Source: Lysobacter gummosus
GTDB taxonomy: Bacteria; Pseudomonadota; Gammaproteobacteria; Xanthomonadales; Xanthomonadaceae
Direction of reading: 5' to 3'
NCBI RefSeq assembly: GCF_001442805.1
Contig: NZ_CP011131.1
Span: 2,170,001-2,234,000, forward strand
Length of the DNA stretch: 64,000 bases
The notes under the pieces were generated by a model. That model searched no databases. It saw only the letters and a list, made by a program, of their open reading frames with translations, and was not told the origin of the DNA. The first letter of the stretch is position 1; every line of letters begins with the position of its first letter. Shown here piece after piece: positions 56,365 to 64,000 of this stretch. The position numbers and the translations under genes are program-made.

Positions 56365-58052
56365 GTATAGCCTTGGGCTTCGATCGCGTCGAGGAAGCGC
56401 GCGAACTCGCCGCGGTGTTCGGCGATCAGATCGCGGTCCTGCAGATCGAGCGCGCCGCGAAACCGCACCAGCGCGCCCTGCAGATCTTCGCGCGCCCACA
56501 GCAGTTCTTCGTACAGGCGCTCGGCGCGCGCGACCAGGACGATGTTCTCCTGCTGCTCGCGCGGATGCACCTTGATCGCCGACAGCGCGGCCAGGCGTTC
56601 GCGGATCTGCTCCTGGGTCATGACGCCGGGATTCTTCTCCAGCACCACTTCGCGCTTGAGCCCGCTCGACAGCGCGACCGCTTCGACCTGCAGCAGGCCG
56701 TTGATGTCGTAGGTGAAACGCACGTCGATCGGATTTTCGTCGCGGCGCTTGGGCGGCAGATCGATCGAGATCATCCCCAGGCGCACGTTGTTTTCCACGC
56801 GCGGGCTTTCGCCCTGATAGATTTCGATCTCGACGGCGCGCTGATGATCCTGGGTGGGGTAGTAGCGCTCGACCCGGCTCACCGGCACCGTGCTGTTGCG
56901 GTGGATGATCGGCGAGAACACGCCGCTGGTGTAGCCGTGCTGCGATTCGCGGCTGGTGTTGACGCCCAGGGTGTGCGGGCACACGTCGGTGAGGATGATT
57001 TCCTCCAGCGACTGATCGCGCGCCTTCATTCCGGCGGCGACGCAGGCGCCGAAGCCGATGGCTTCGTCCGGGTTGACGTGGCGCAGCGGCAGGCGGCCGA
57101 ACATGCGCGAGACCAGCCGCGCGCACAGCGGCATGCGCGAGGCGCCGCCGACCAGGACGATTTCGTTGAGCTGGCTCGGGCTGAGCTTGGCGTCGCGCAT
57201 CGCCCGTTCCAGCGGTGCGCGCAGGCGTTGCACCAGCGGTTCGCACAACTGCGCGAAGCCGGTTTCGTCCAGGCGCCAGGCGCGGTTCTGTCCGGCCAGC
57301 GGCAGTTCCAGGGCGATTTCGTCGCCGCGCGCCAGCTCATGCTTGAACAGCTCGATGCGGCGTTCCAAAGTCGCCAGCTCGCCCAGCGACAGTTGGCTGG
57401 CGCTGAGCGAGTGTTCGTTCAAGAACGCATTGAGCAAGGCCGCGGAGAAATCCTCGCCGCCGAGAAAGTTGTCGCCGGCGCTGGCGTGCACTTCCATCAC
57501 GCCTTCGAACAATTCCAGGATCGACACGTCGAAGGTGCCGCCGCCCAGATCGAACACCAGATAACGGCCGCCACCGTCGCGTTGCTGCAGGCCGTAGGCC
57601 AGCGCCGCGGCGGTGGGTTCGTTGATCAGCCGCTCGACCTTGATTCCGGCCAGCTCGCCGGCGATGCGCGTGGCCTTGCGCTGGCTGTCGGAGAAATACG
57701 CCGGCACGCTGATCACCGCTTCCTGGACTTTTTCGCCCAGATCGGCTTCCGCGTCGGCGATCAGCGATTTGAGGATCAGCGCCGACAATTCCTCGGGCCG
57801 GAACCGGTGCGTGCCCAGCGCGGTGATGCGCTCGCTGCCCATCCAGCGCTTGAACGCGGCGACGCTGCGTTGGGGATGCGAGACCAGACGCTCTCGCGCG
57901 GCGCGGCCGACGATGACGCGTTCGTCGTCGCCGACGCTGACCACCGACGGCGTCAGCGATTCGCCCAGGGCGTTGCGGATCAGGCGTGGACCGTCGGCGC
58001 CGTAGACGCCGATCAGCGAATGGGTGGTGCCGAGGTCGATGCCGACGATCAT
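56361..58052 (-). CDS. hscC: Hsp70 family chaperone HscC
   Basis: A 563-residue Hsp70, the short form (E. coli HscC has about 556). 'MIVGIDLGTTHSLIGVY' is the phosphate-1 loop; 'LVFDLGGGTFDVSILEL' (about 170) phosphate-2; 'EIVLVGGASRMPLCARLV' (about 310) the adenosine loop; then a short substrate-binding domain with no long lid. HscC is an ATP-dependent chaperone with fast nucleotide exchange and partners DjlB/DjlC, which are the next two genes here. It lies 35 bases after the methylcrotonyl-CoA carboxylase gene on the same strand. Confidence 0.9.
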   Translation of the reverse strand: MIVGIDLGTTHSLIGVYGADGPRLIRNALGESLTPSVVSVGDDERVIVGRAARERLVSHPQRSVAAFKRWMGSERITALGTHRFRPEELSALILKSLIADAEADLGEKVQEAVISVPAYFSDSQRKATRIAGELAGIKVERLINEPTAAALAYGLQQRDGGGRYLVFDLGGGTFDVSILELFEGVMEVHASAGDNFLGGEDFSAALLNAFLNEHSLSASQLSLGELATLERRIELFKHELARGDEIALELPLAGQNRAWRLDETGFAQLCEPLVQRLRAPLERAMRDAKLSPSQLNEIVLVGGASRMPLCARLVSRMFGRLPLRHVNPDEAIGFGACVAAGMKARDQSLEEIILTDVCPHTLGVNTSRESQHGYTSGVFSPIIHRNSTVPVSRVERYYPTQDHQRAVEIEIYQGESPRVENNVRLGMISIDLPPKRRDENPIDVRFTYDINGLLQVEAVALSSGLKREVVLEKNPGVMTQEQIRERLAALSAIKVHPREQQENIVLVARAERLYEELLWAREDLQGALVRFRGALDLQDRDLIAEHRGEFARFLDAIEAQGYT

Positions 58053-58087
58053 GGCGTAACGACAATCCGTTGCGGTTGGCCGAAAGC

Positions 58088-59698
58088 TTACATGCGGAAC
58101 ACGCCGAAGCGGGTTCGTTCCTCGATCGGCGCGTTGAGGCTGGCCGACAGCGCCAGGCCGAGCACCCGGCGGGTGTCGGCCGGGTCGATGATGCCGTCGT
58201 CCCACAGCCGCGCACTGGCGTAGTAGGGATTGCCCTGGCTTTCGTACTGGTCGCGGATCGGCGCCTTGAAGGTTTCTTCTTCCTCCGGCGTCCACACCTT
58301 GCCGGCGGCCTCGATGCCGTCGCGGCGCACGGTGGCGAGCACGGAGGCGGCCTGTTCGCCGCCCATCACGCTGATGCGCGCGTTCGGCCACATCCACAGG
58401 AAACGCGCGCCGTAGGCGCGGCCGCACATGGCGTAGTTGCCGGCGCCGAAGCTGCCGCCGATGACCACGGTGAACTTGGGCACGTGCGAGCAGGCCACCG
58501 CGGTGACCATCTTGGCCCCGTCCTTGGCGATGCCGGCGTTCTCGTACTTCTTGCCGACCATGAAGCCGGTGATGTTCTGCAGGAACACCAGCGGAATGCC
58601 GCGCTGGTTGCACAGCTCGATGAAGTGCGCGCCCTTGAGCGCGCTCTCGGCGAACAAGATGCCGTTGTTGGCGACGATGCCGACCGGATAACCGTGCACG
58701 TGGGCGAAGCCGGTGATCAGGGTCTTGGCGTACCGCGCCTTGAATTCCTGCAGGTCGCTGCCGTCGACGATGCGCGCGATGACTTCGCGGATGTCGAACG
58801 GGCGGCGCGTGTCCTTGGGCACGATGCCGTACAGCTCGTTGGCTGCGTACAGCGGCTCGCGCGAGGGCTGCACGGCGACCGGCAGCACCTTGCGGCGATT
58901 GAGGTTGCCGACGATCTCTCGCGCGATCTGCAGCGCGTGGCGGTCGTCTTCCGCGAAGTGATCGGCCACGCCGGACACGGTGGTGTGCACTTCGGCGCCG
59001 CCGAGCGCTTCGGCATCGACGACTTCGCCGGTCGCGGCCTTCACCAGCGGCGGGCCGCCGAGGAAGATCGTGCCTTGTTCCTTGACGATGATCGACTCGT
59101 CGCACATCGCCGGCACGTAGGCGCCGCCGGCGGTGCAACTGCCCATGACCACGGCGATCTGCGGAATGTTTTCCGCGCTCAGCCGGGCCTGGTTGTAAAA
59201 GATGCGGCCGAAATGTTCGCGGTCGGGGAAGACTTCGTCCTGCAGCGGCAGGAACGCGCCGCCCGAATCGACCAGGTAGATGCACGGCAGGCGGTTCTCG
59301 CGGGCGATTTCCTGCGCGCGCAGATGCTTTTTGACCGTCATCGGGAAGTAGGTGCCGCCCTTGACGGTGGCGTCGTTGGCGACGATCACCACTTCCAGGC
59401 CCTGCACGCGGCCGATGCCGGCGACCATGCCGGCGCCCGGCGCGGCGTCGTCGTACATGCCTTCGGCGGCGAGCGGGGCGATTTCCAGGAACGGCGAGCC
59501 CGGATCGAGCAGGGCGGCGATGCGGTCGCGCGCCAGCAGCTTGCCGCGCTCGGTGTGCTTGGCCCGGGCCTTGTCGCCGCCGCCGTGCGCCACGCGCGCC
59601 AGGCGCGCGTCGAGTTCTTCGACCAGGGCCTGGTGATAGGCGAGGTTGTCGCGGAAATCTTGCGAACGCGGGTCGAGCTGGGAAGTGATCGCGGGCAT
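58088..59698 (-). CDS. liuB: methylcrotonyl-CoA carboxylase carboxyltransferase subunit
   Basis: A 536-residue carboxyltransferase that moves carboxyl from biotin to 3-methylcrotonyl-CoA. '[33 protein letters not shown]', '[21 protein letters not shown]', '[31 protein letters not shown]' (acyl-CoA pocket) and the second half '[76 protein letters not shown]' match the MCC beta subunit closely, including length. Start set at MPAITSQLD. Partner subunit at 45843-47861. Followed by hscC. Confidence 0.93.
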   Translation of the reverse strand: MPAITSQLDPRSQDFRDNLAYHQALVEELDARLARVAHGGGDKARAKHTERGKLLARDRIAALLDPGSPFLEIAPLAAEGMYDDAAPGAGMVAGIGRVQGLEVVIVANDATVKGGTYFPMTVKKHLRAQEIARENRLPCIYLVDSGGAFLPLQDEVFPDREHFGRIFYNQARLSAENIPQIAVVMGSCTAGGAYVPAMCDESIIVKEQGTIFLGGPPLVKAATGEVVDAEALGGAEVHTTVSGVADHFAEDDRHALQIAREIVGNLNRRKVLPVAVQPSREPLYAANELYGIVPKDTRRPFDIREVIARIVDGSDLQEFKARYAKTLITGFAHVHGYPVGIVANNGILFAESALKGAHFIELCNQRGIPLVFLQNITGFMVGKKYENAGIAKDGAKMVTAVACSHVPKFTVVIGGSFGAGNYAMCGRAYGARFLWMWPNARISVMGGEQAASVLATVRRDGIEAAGKVWTPEEEETFKAPIRDQYESQGNPYYASARLWDDGIIDPADTRRVLGLALSASLNAPIEERTRFGVFRM

Positions 59699-59856
59699 TG
59701 CTGGGACGGCCGGATGCTTGGACGCGGCATCAAAGCATAAAGCGCTGCCGCCGGCCAATGACTTTTGCCCGGGAAATCAGAACGAACGCGGGCGTATGCG
59801 CACAAAACCTGCGTTGTTTGGGCGTTGGCGGGATGAGTGAGGCGGATAGCTCGATT

Positions 59857-59972
59857 CCCTCTCCCGCTTGCGGCAGAGGGCTAGGGTGAGGGCACCGAGC
59901 CGCGGCGAAGCTGTCATCGCGCTGAGATCACGGGCGCCCTCACCCCGGCCCTCTGCCGCAAGCGGGAGAGGG
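59857..59972. repeat. long near-perfect inverted repeat
   Basis: Arms 59857-59893 and 59936-59972 are reverse complements at about 35 of 37 positions (CCCTCTCCCGCTTGCGGCAGAGGGC... paired with GCCCTCACCCCGGCCCTCTGCCGC...), separated by 42 bases. It is the clearest copy of the CCCTCTCCCGC intergenic unit also seen at 13027-13177. The 435-base gap around it (59699-60133) has no gene but also holds two terminators. Confidence 0.85.
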
Positions 59973-60036
59973 AGGAACTCGCGTGAATGAAGCGCGTTCG
60001 GACAACCGTCGTTCGAACCGACATTCGCCCAAGAAC

Positions 60037-60058
60037 AAAAAAGCCCGCATCGGCGGGC
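60037..60058 (-). terminator. second intrinsic terminator of the Ala-rich lipoprotein gene
   Basis: On the minus strand GCCCGC (60053-60058) and GCGGGC (60043-60048) form a short stem followed by T6 (60037-60042). It backs up the terminator at 60081-60107. Confidence 0.6.
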
Positions 60059-60080
60059 GGGCATCGGAGCTGCGACACAC

Positions 60081-60107
60081 AAAAAGAAAGGCCCGCAGAT
60101 GCGGGCC
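60081..60107 (-). terminator. intrinsic terminator of the Ala-rich lipoprotein gene
   Basis: On the minus strand GGCCCGC (60101-60107) pairs with GCGGGCC (60090-60096) across a four-base loop, followed by CTTTCTTTTT. It lies about 25 bases after the stop at 60134. Confidence 0.8.
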
Positions 60108-60133
60108 TCTCAGTGAACGATAGCGCAAGCCGA

Positions 60134-60562
60134 TTAGTGCTTGGCTTCTTCCTTCTTGGCTTCGGCGGCAGCGGCGTCGGCCTTGTCGGCAACCTTCTGC
60201 GCAGCGTCGGCGGTCGCGTTGGCGGCCTTGGCGGCGGCGTCGGTGGCGCCAGCAGCGGCGGCATCGGCGGCGTTGCCGGCAGCAGCAGCGGCCGAATCGG
60301 CAGCGGCGGCGGCGGAGTCGGCGGCGTTGCCGGCGGCGGCGCCAGCAGCGGCGGCGGCGTCGGTGGTCGCGGCAGCAGCGGCGTCGGCGCCAGCGGCGGC
60401 AGCGGTGCCAGCGGCGTCAGCGGCCTTGGCGGCGGCGTCGCCAGCCTGCTCGGCGGCGGCCGAAGCTTCGGCAGCGGCGTCCTTGGCTTCTTCCGACTTC
60501 TGGGCGCAAGCCGACAGTGCCAGGACGGCGGCGGCGAGCAGGACGTAGAGATGGGTCTTCAT
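60134..60562 (-). CDS. Ala-rich lipoprotein, copy 1
   Basis: A 142-residue lipoprotein. 'MKTHLYVLLAAAVLALSAC' has lipobox LSAC (Cys19). The rest is built almost only of Ala, Asp, Thr, Lys and Gly in repeats such as AADAAAAA and DAAAKAAD, predicted to form one long amphipathic helix, possibly a coiled coil or trimer like Lpp; it ends in KKEEAKH. AGGAGACAGCTC precedes the ATG. A second gene of the same design lies upstream on the same strand. Role unknown; a structural spacer between outer membrane and periplasm is an inference. Confidence 0.8.
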   Translation of the reverse strand: MKTHLYVLLAAAVLALSACAQKSEEAKDAAAEASAAAEQAGDAAAKAADAAGTAAAAGADAAAAATTDAAAAAGAAAGNAADSAAAAADSAAAAAGNAADAAAAGATDAAAKAANATADAAQKVADKADAAAAEAKKEEAKH

Positions 60563-60675
60563 GAGCTGTCTCCTGAGGAGTTGTCTGAGAATGAAACGTG
60601 TGGTGGATCTGTCAGGCAACGCCAGTGCTCGCAGCGGTCCGGCAAGCCGGCTTCGATCGTTCACTGACCTTACGG

Positions 60676-60703
60676 AAAAAGCCGCCGGAAATCCGGCGGC
60701 TTT
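60676..60703 (-). terminator. intrinsic terminator between the Ala-rich lipoprotein genes
   Basis: GCCGCCGGA (60681-60689) pairs with TCCGGCGGC (60692-60700). On the minus strand the hairpin is followed by TTTTTCC (from 60680 down). It ends the transcript of the second Ala-rich lipoprotein gene. Confidence 0.85.
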
Positions 60704-60754
60704 CCCGTTCGACGCGAGATTCGCGTCGGAACTAGCAGTATCGCTTGCGCGATA

Positions 60755-61132
60755 TTACTTCTTCGCTTCTTCCTTGGCAGCTTCCGCCGGAGCGGCAGCG
60801 TCCTTGGCGGCGTCGGCAGCAGCGCCGGCGACGTCAGCAGCGCCCTTGGCGGCGTCGGCAGCGGCGTCGGCAGCAGCCGGGGTCGCAGCGTTGGCAGCGG
60901 CGTCGGCCGAGGTAGCGGCAGCGTCGGCAGCGGTAGCAGCGGCGTCGGCCGAAGCAGCGGCGGCGTCGGCGGTGGCGGCGTCGCCAGCGGCAGCGGCGGT
61001 GTCAGCAGCGGCCTGAGCTTCGGTCGAAGCGGCAGCGGCGTCGGCGGAAGCTTGTTCGGCCTGCTTCTGGTTCGAGCAAGCGGCCAGGGCCAGGCCCAGA
61101 GCCAGGGCGATCAGCGCCTTGTTGAAATTCAT
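60755..61132 (-). CDS. Ala-rich lipoprotein, copy 2
   Basis: A 125-residue lipoprotein. 'MNFNKALIALALGLALAAC' has lipobox LAAC (Cys19). The mature part is Ala with Asp/Ser/Thr ('ADAAAASADAAATAADAAATSADAAANAAT...') and ends in EEAKK. Same architecture as copy 1: signal, Cys, then an Ala-rich helix with a Lys-rich tail. A TTGACA promoter (61186-61213) and its own terminator show it is transcribed alone and probably strongly. Confidence 0.8.
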   Translation of the reverse strand: MNFNKALIALALGLALAACSNQKQAEQASADAAAASTEAQAAADTAAAAGDAATADAAAASADAAATAADAAATSADAAANAATPAAADAAADAAKGAADVAGAAADAAKDAAAPAEAAKEEAKK

Positions 61133-61185
61133 GATTCGGTGTCCTCGTCGATTAGTTAGGCAACGCGCAGTTGCGCGCCGATAAC

Positions 61186-61213
61186 ATGATGACAAGCCGG
61201 TGACGTGTGTCAA
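61186..61213 (-). promoter_or_regulatory. candidate promoter of Ala-rich lipoprotein copy 2
   Basis: On the minus strand TTGACA (61208-61213) is followed 16 bases on by CATCAT (61186-61191), about 50 bases before the ATG at 61132. A perfect -35 with a four-of-six -10 is consistent with an abundant small lipoprotein. Confidence 0.4.
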
Positions 61214-61254
61214 GCGGCATGCCGGTTTTTTTTGTGCAACGCGTTTTTAACTTT

Positions 61255-62430
61255 TTACACTAATTCGATCGCAATCGCGGTGGCTTCGCCGCCGCCGATG
61301 CACAAAGACGCGACGCCGCGCTTGCCGCCGCGAACGCGCAGGGCGTTGATCAGGGTGACCACCAGGCGGGCGCCGCTGGCGCCGATCGGATGGCCCAGCG
61401 CGACCGCGCCGCCGTGCACGTTGATCTTCTCGTGCGCGATGCCCAGGTCCTTCATCGGCGCCATGGCGACCACCGAGAACGCCTCGTTGACCTCGAACAG
61501 ATCGACGTCCTCGACCTTCCAGCCGGCCTTTTCGAGCACGTTTGAAATCGCTTTCACCGGCGCGGTGGTGAACCATTCCGGGGCCTGCGCGTGGCCGGCG
61601 TGGGCGACGATGCGCGCCAGCGGCTTGAGCCCGCGCGCGGCGGCTTCCTCGGCCGACATCAGCACCGTGGCGGCGGCGCCGTCGGAGATCTTCGAGGACG
61701 CGGCCGCGGTCAGCACGCCGTCCTTGCCGAACGCCGGGCGCAGGCCCGGGATCTTGCTGACGTCGATCTTGCCCGGCTCTTCGTCGGCGTCCACGACCAC
61801 ATCGCCCTTGCGGCCCTTGACCGTCACGGAAACGATTTCGGCCTTGAAGTGGCCGGCGGCCTGCGCGGCCTGTGCGCGCTTGACGCTTTCTTCCGAATAC
61901 GCGTCGATTGCAGCGCGATCGAAGCCGTATTTGGCGCAGGCGGCGTCGCCGAACACGCCCATCGCCTTGCCGTCGTAGGGGTTGGTCAGGCCGTCCCAGG
62001 CCATGTGATCGAGCATCTCGGCGCTGCCGTAGCGGATGCCGGTGCGCGAGTTGTTGAGCAGGTGCGGGGCGTTGGTCATCGACTCCATGCCGCCGGCGAC
62101 GACGAGCTTGGCCGAGCCGGCCTTGATCAGGTCGTGGCCCAGCATGATCGCCTTCATGCCCGAACCGCAGACCTTGTTGATGGTGGTGCAGCCGGCCGAG
62201 GTCGGCAGGTTGGCGCCGAGCGCGGCCTGGCGCGCCGGGGCCTGGCCGAGGCCGGCCGGAAGCACGCAGCCCATGATCACTTCGTCGATCTGATCGGCGG
62301 CGACGCCGGCCTGTTCGAGCGCACCGGTGATCGCTGCGCTGCCCAGGGTCGGGGTCGGGACGCCGGTGAATTGGCCGAGGAAGGAACCGATGGCGGTGCG
62401 CTTGGCACCGACGATGACGACATCGCTCAT
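61255..62430 (-). CDS. acetyl-CoA C-acetyltransferase (thiolase)
   Basis: A 391-residue thiolase. Catalytic Cys88 is in 'INKVCGSGMKA'; 'NVHGGAVALGHPIGASGARL' carries the second-site His and 'SLCIGGGEATAIAIEL' the C-terminal Cys. Length and N-terminus fit acetoacetyl-CoA thiolases of biosynthetic type. It condenses or cleaves acetyl-CoA/acetoacetyl-CoA, which would take up acetoacetate produced by the HMG-CoA lyase. Single gene at the right end of the minus-strand block. Confidence 0.93.
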   Translation of the reverse strand: MSDVVIVGAKRTAIGSFLGQFTGVPTPTLGSAAITGALEQAGVAADQIDEVIMGCVLPAGLGQAPARQAALGANLPTSAGCTTINKVCGSGMKAIMLGHDLIKAGSAKLVVAGGMESMTNAPHLLNNSRTGIRYGSAEMLDHMAWDGLTNPYDGKAMGVFGDAACAKYGFDRAAIDAYSEESVKRAQAAQAAGHFKAEIVSVTVKGRKGDVVVDADEEPGKIDVSKIPGLRPAFGKDGVLTAAASSKISDGAAATVLMSAEEAAARGLKPLARIVAHAGHAQAPEWFTTAPVKAISNVLEKAGWKVEDVDLFEVNEAFSVVAMAPMKDLGIAHEKINVHGGAVALGHPIGASGARLVVTLINALRVRGGKRGVASLCIGGGEATAIAIELV

Positions 62431-62690
62431 GGAGGAACTCCGAAAACTGTGGCGTTGTTATGGGCGGTGGCCGGCGCGGCCGGGACCGGAACCCATCGAT
62501 TATGCGGCGGCATGCTGCGGTGCCGCAAACATGCGCCGCGGGATGGGACGGCGCGCTGGCCTGGCTAACGAAAATTGAACAAATTGAGGGCGATATCGGG
62601 CCGGTAAACCGGCGCGCAACTGAATGCCCGCGCCGGGCTTTTAGTCGAGAAACCGATTACATGCGCGAAGAGCCCGACCGGGCGACGGGA

Positions 62691-62873
62691 TTATCCGGGT
62701 CGAAATTCGCCCGATCCGGGGGCGGGGTATCGAATCGCGCCGGATCGGCGTTGCGGGTCGATCGGTGCGGTGGTGTCCGGATAGGCCGATTTTACTTCGG
62801 CGATTTCAGCCGGACTCAAGCCGAATTCAGCGCCGAACTTCGGCCCAAAACCGCCGTCGAGCGCGCCGCGCAC
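62691..62873 (-). CDS. possible 60-residue protein of unknown function
   Basis: A minus-strand frame starting at GTG 62873 with GGAGG seven bases upstream: MRGALDGGFGPKFGAEFGLS..., ending ...GSGEFRPG. It contains the helix-like 'SPAEIAEVKSAYPDT' and is otherwise Gly/Pro/Arg-rich. The good binding site argues it could be real; no homologue is known to me. An upstream in-frame GTG at 62906 is also possible. It is divergent from the protease gene. Confidence 0.35.
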   Translation of the reverse strand: MRGALDGGFGPKFGAEFGLSPAEIAEVKSAYPDTTAPIDPQRRSGAIRYPAPGSGEFRPG

Positions 62874-62913
62874 CTTGTTTCCTCCAGATTTGCGTAATAA
62901 CTCCACGAATCGA

Positions 62914-62942
62914 TTGTCGGTTCACAAGGCTTGGATTAAAAC
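62914..62942 (+). promoter_or_regulatory. candidate promoter of the protease gene
   Basis: TTGTCG (62914-62919), 17 bases, TAAAAC (62937-62942), about 65 bases before the ATG at 63009, within the most A/T-rich stretch of the gap. Confidence 0.45.
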
Positions 62943-63008
62943 GAATCCCAAGGTGCGATCGATCCGCTGGGGAGCGGCGACGCATCGTCCCGCAGCGGGG
63001 TTAAAACC

Positions 63009-64000
63009 ATGAAACGTTTCGAATCGGCAGTCCGTCGTAATTCGCGGCTGGTCCTGTGCGCACTGAGCGTCGCCATCCTCAGCGCCTGCGGCGGAGGCGG
63101 TGGAGGCGGCGACAACGTCAAGCCCACGCCGCCGCCGACCAATAACCCGCCGCCGCCGCCGAGCGCGCCGCCGCCGCCGATCGGCGCGCATCTGGATCTG
63201 ACCAATACCCGCTCGGCGCAGGCGCAGGGACTCACCGGCGCGGGTATCCGCATCGGCGTGGTCGACAGCGGCGTGCGCCGCGATCATCCCGCGCTCAACG
63301 GCCGGGTCGGGCCGATGCTGATCTACACCGATCCGCGCACCAACAACCATCGCGTGGACGATGTCCTCGGCCACGGCACCTTCGTCTCGCAAATCGCCGC
63401 CGGCACGCCGGTCGGCGCCTGGCCGGGCGGCATCGCCCAGGGCGCGACCATCGTTTCCGCGCGCATCCTCGCCGACACGCGCCCGGCCGACGACGGCTCG
63501 GGCATGGGCAACGAAGTGCGCGACGCCGGCGGCCTGGACATCGTCAGTCGCGATCTCATGAACGCCGGCGTGCGGATCATGAACAACTCCTGGGGCGGCC
63601 TGTACTGGACCGGCGACAACGTCACGCAGAGTTTCATCGCCGCGTACAAGCCCTTCATCGACAACGGCGGGCTGGTGGTGTTCGCGACCGGTAACGAATC
63701 CAAGCCGCAGCCGTCCGACAACGCCTCCTTGCCGAGCCAGGGCGCGGGCGCGAACGTGCTCGAACGCGGCTGGATCGCGGCGGCGGCGCTGGACACCAAC
63801 AATCCGACGCAACTGGCGAGCTACTCCAACGCCTGCGGCATCGCGATGAACTACTGCCTGGTCGCGCCCGGCGATGTGCAGGCCACCGGCGTCAACGATG
63901 CGGTCGGCAGTCCGAGTTACTGGGTCGTGCGCGGCACTTCGTTCGCCGCGCCGCAGATTTCCGGCGCGGCCGCGCTGGTGTGGCAGGCGTTCCCGTACTT
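63009..64000 (+). CDS. subtilisin (S8) family lipoprotein protease, N-terminal part
   Basis: The frame opens at ATG 63009 and runs to the window's end; at least 330 residues are visible and no stop occurs, so the gene is cut off. 'RRNSRLVLCALSVAILSAC' is a lipoprotein signal (lipobox LSAC), followed by a Gly-rich and Pro-rich linker (to about residue 58). The S8 catalytic domain shows Asp in 'IGVVDSGV', His in 'LGHGTFVSQIAAG' and Ser in 'VRGTSFAAPQISGA'. Family: serine peptidase, secreted or surface exposed. A C-terminal autotransporter domain is common in related lipoprotein proteases but lies outside the window. Confidence 0.9.
   Translation, partial: MKRFESAVRRNSRLVLCALSVAILSACGGGGGGGDNVKPTPPPTNNPPPPPSAPPPPIGAHLDLTNTRSAQAQGLTGAGIRIGVVDSGVRRDHPALNGRVGPMLIYTDPRTNNHRVDDVLGHGTFVSQIAAGTPVGAWPGGIAQGATIVSARILADTRPADDGSGMGNEVRDAGGLDIVSRDLMNAGVRIMNNSWGGLYWTGDNVTQSFIAAYKPFIDNGGLVVFATGNESKPQPSDNASLPSQGAGANVLERGWIAAAALDTNNPTQLASYSNACGIAMNYCLVAPGDVQATGVNDAVGSPSYWVVRGTSFAAPQISGAAALVWQAFPY

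Larger units (their letters stand above)
62431..63008. other. long gap between thiolase and protease genes
   Basis: About 580 bases. It holds one short minus-strand frame with a good ribosome-binding site (62691-62873, listed separately) and the candidate promoter of the protease gene at 62914-62942. The first 250 bases, next to the thiolase gene, show nothing recognisable. Confidence 0.5.

Noticed and set aside
60134..61016. Gly/Ser/Ala-rich + strand frames opposite the two Ala-rich lipoprotein genes
   Set aside because: They arise from the repetitive codons of the lipoproteins; the minus-strand frames have signals, lipoboxes, promoters and terminators.

Overview
The window is about 64 kb of very GC-rich DNA from a Gram-negative proteobacterium. 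Gene content points to the Xanthomonadaceae, most likely Lysobacter or a close relative: cyclic-glucan-synthase-type giant glycosyltransferase, leucine/isovalerate (liu) catabolism, feoAB plus a DUF6587-type third gene, bactofilin, HscC/Djl chaperones, many lipoproteins, and intergenic hairpin repeats of the type common in that family. This placement is inferred from gene content and composition, not from a marker gene. No tRNA, rRNA, CRISPR array, transposase or integrase was seen.

Layout. 1-4.7 kb: end of a GNAT acetyltransferase, a secreted unknown, an HExxH peptidase-like protein, a DUF4287 protein, a secreted single-CxxCH c-type-cytochrome-like protein and a small membrane protein. 4.7-9.0 kb: an accessory stretch, visibly richer in A/T than its surroundings, with a small gene behind a C4-antisense-RNA-like leader (its two complementary segments can be paired by hand), two duplicated TonB-C-terminal-domain-like genes and a run of small unknown genes. 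9.0-12.2 kb: a compact class II lanthipeptide locus, with a 61-residue Cys-rich precursor, an intergenic hairpin, and a full-length LanM synthetase ending in an intrinsic terminator. 12.3-29.8 kb: mostly single housekeeping/accessory enzymes and regulators, including an FAD monooxygenase, RidA and LysR divergent pair, an ECF41 sigma-factor operon (AhpD-like, cupin, sigma), an orphan sigma region-4 fragment overlapping a LysR gene, an SDR, an Ohr/OsmC protein, a GHL15-like hydrolase, a DUF5694-like protein, a flavodoxin-fold quinone reductase and a FAS1 protein.

29.9-38.9 kb: one 2914-residue cyclic beta-1,2-glucan synthase-like gene (GT84 + GH94) with a small translationally coupled gene. 39-62.4 kb: mostly minus-strand genes in which leucine degradation enzymes (HMG-CoA lyase, both methylcrotonyl-CoA carboxylase subunits, an enoyl-CoA hydratase, a thiolase) are spread over 20 kb and interleaved with three paralogous lipoproteins, a PAS-GGDEF-EAL protein overlapping the HMG-CoA lyase, a repeat cluster, feoAB with a Fur-box-like promoter, a bactofilin/zinc-ribbon pair, an hscC-J-protein-J-protein operon with overlapping stop/start codons, and two Ala-rich lipoproteins. 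62.9 kb to the end: the start of a subtilisin-family lipoprotein protease that runs off the window.

The two most interesting items are the stand-alone LanA/LanM locus, with an unusual precursor and no transporter or protease nearby, and the C4-like antisense RNA element.
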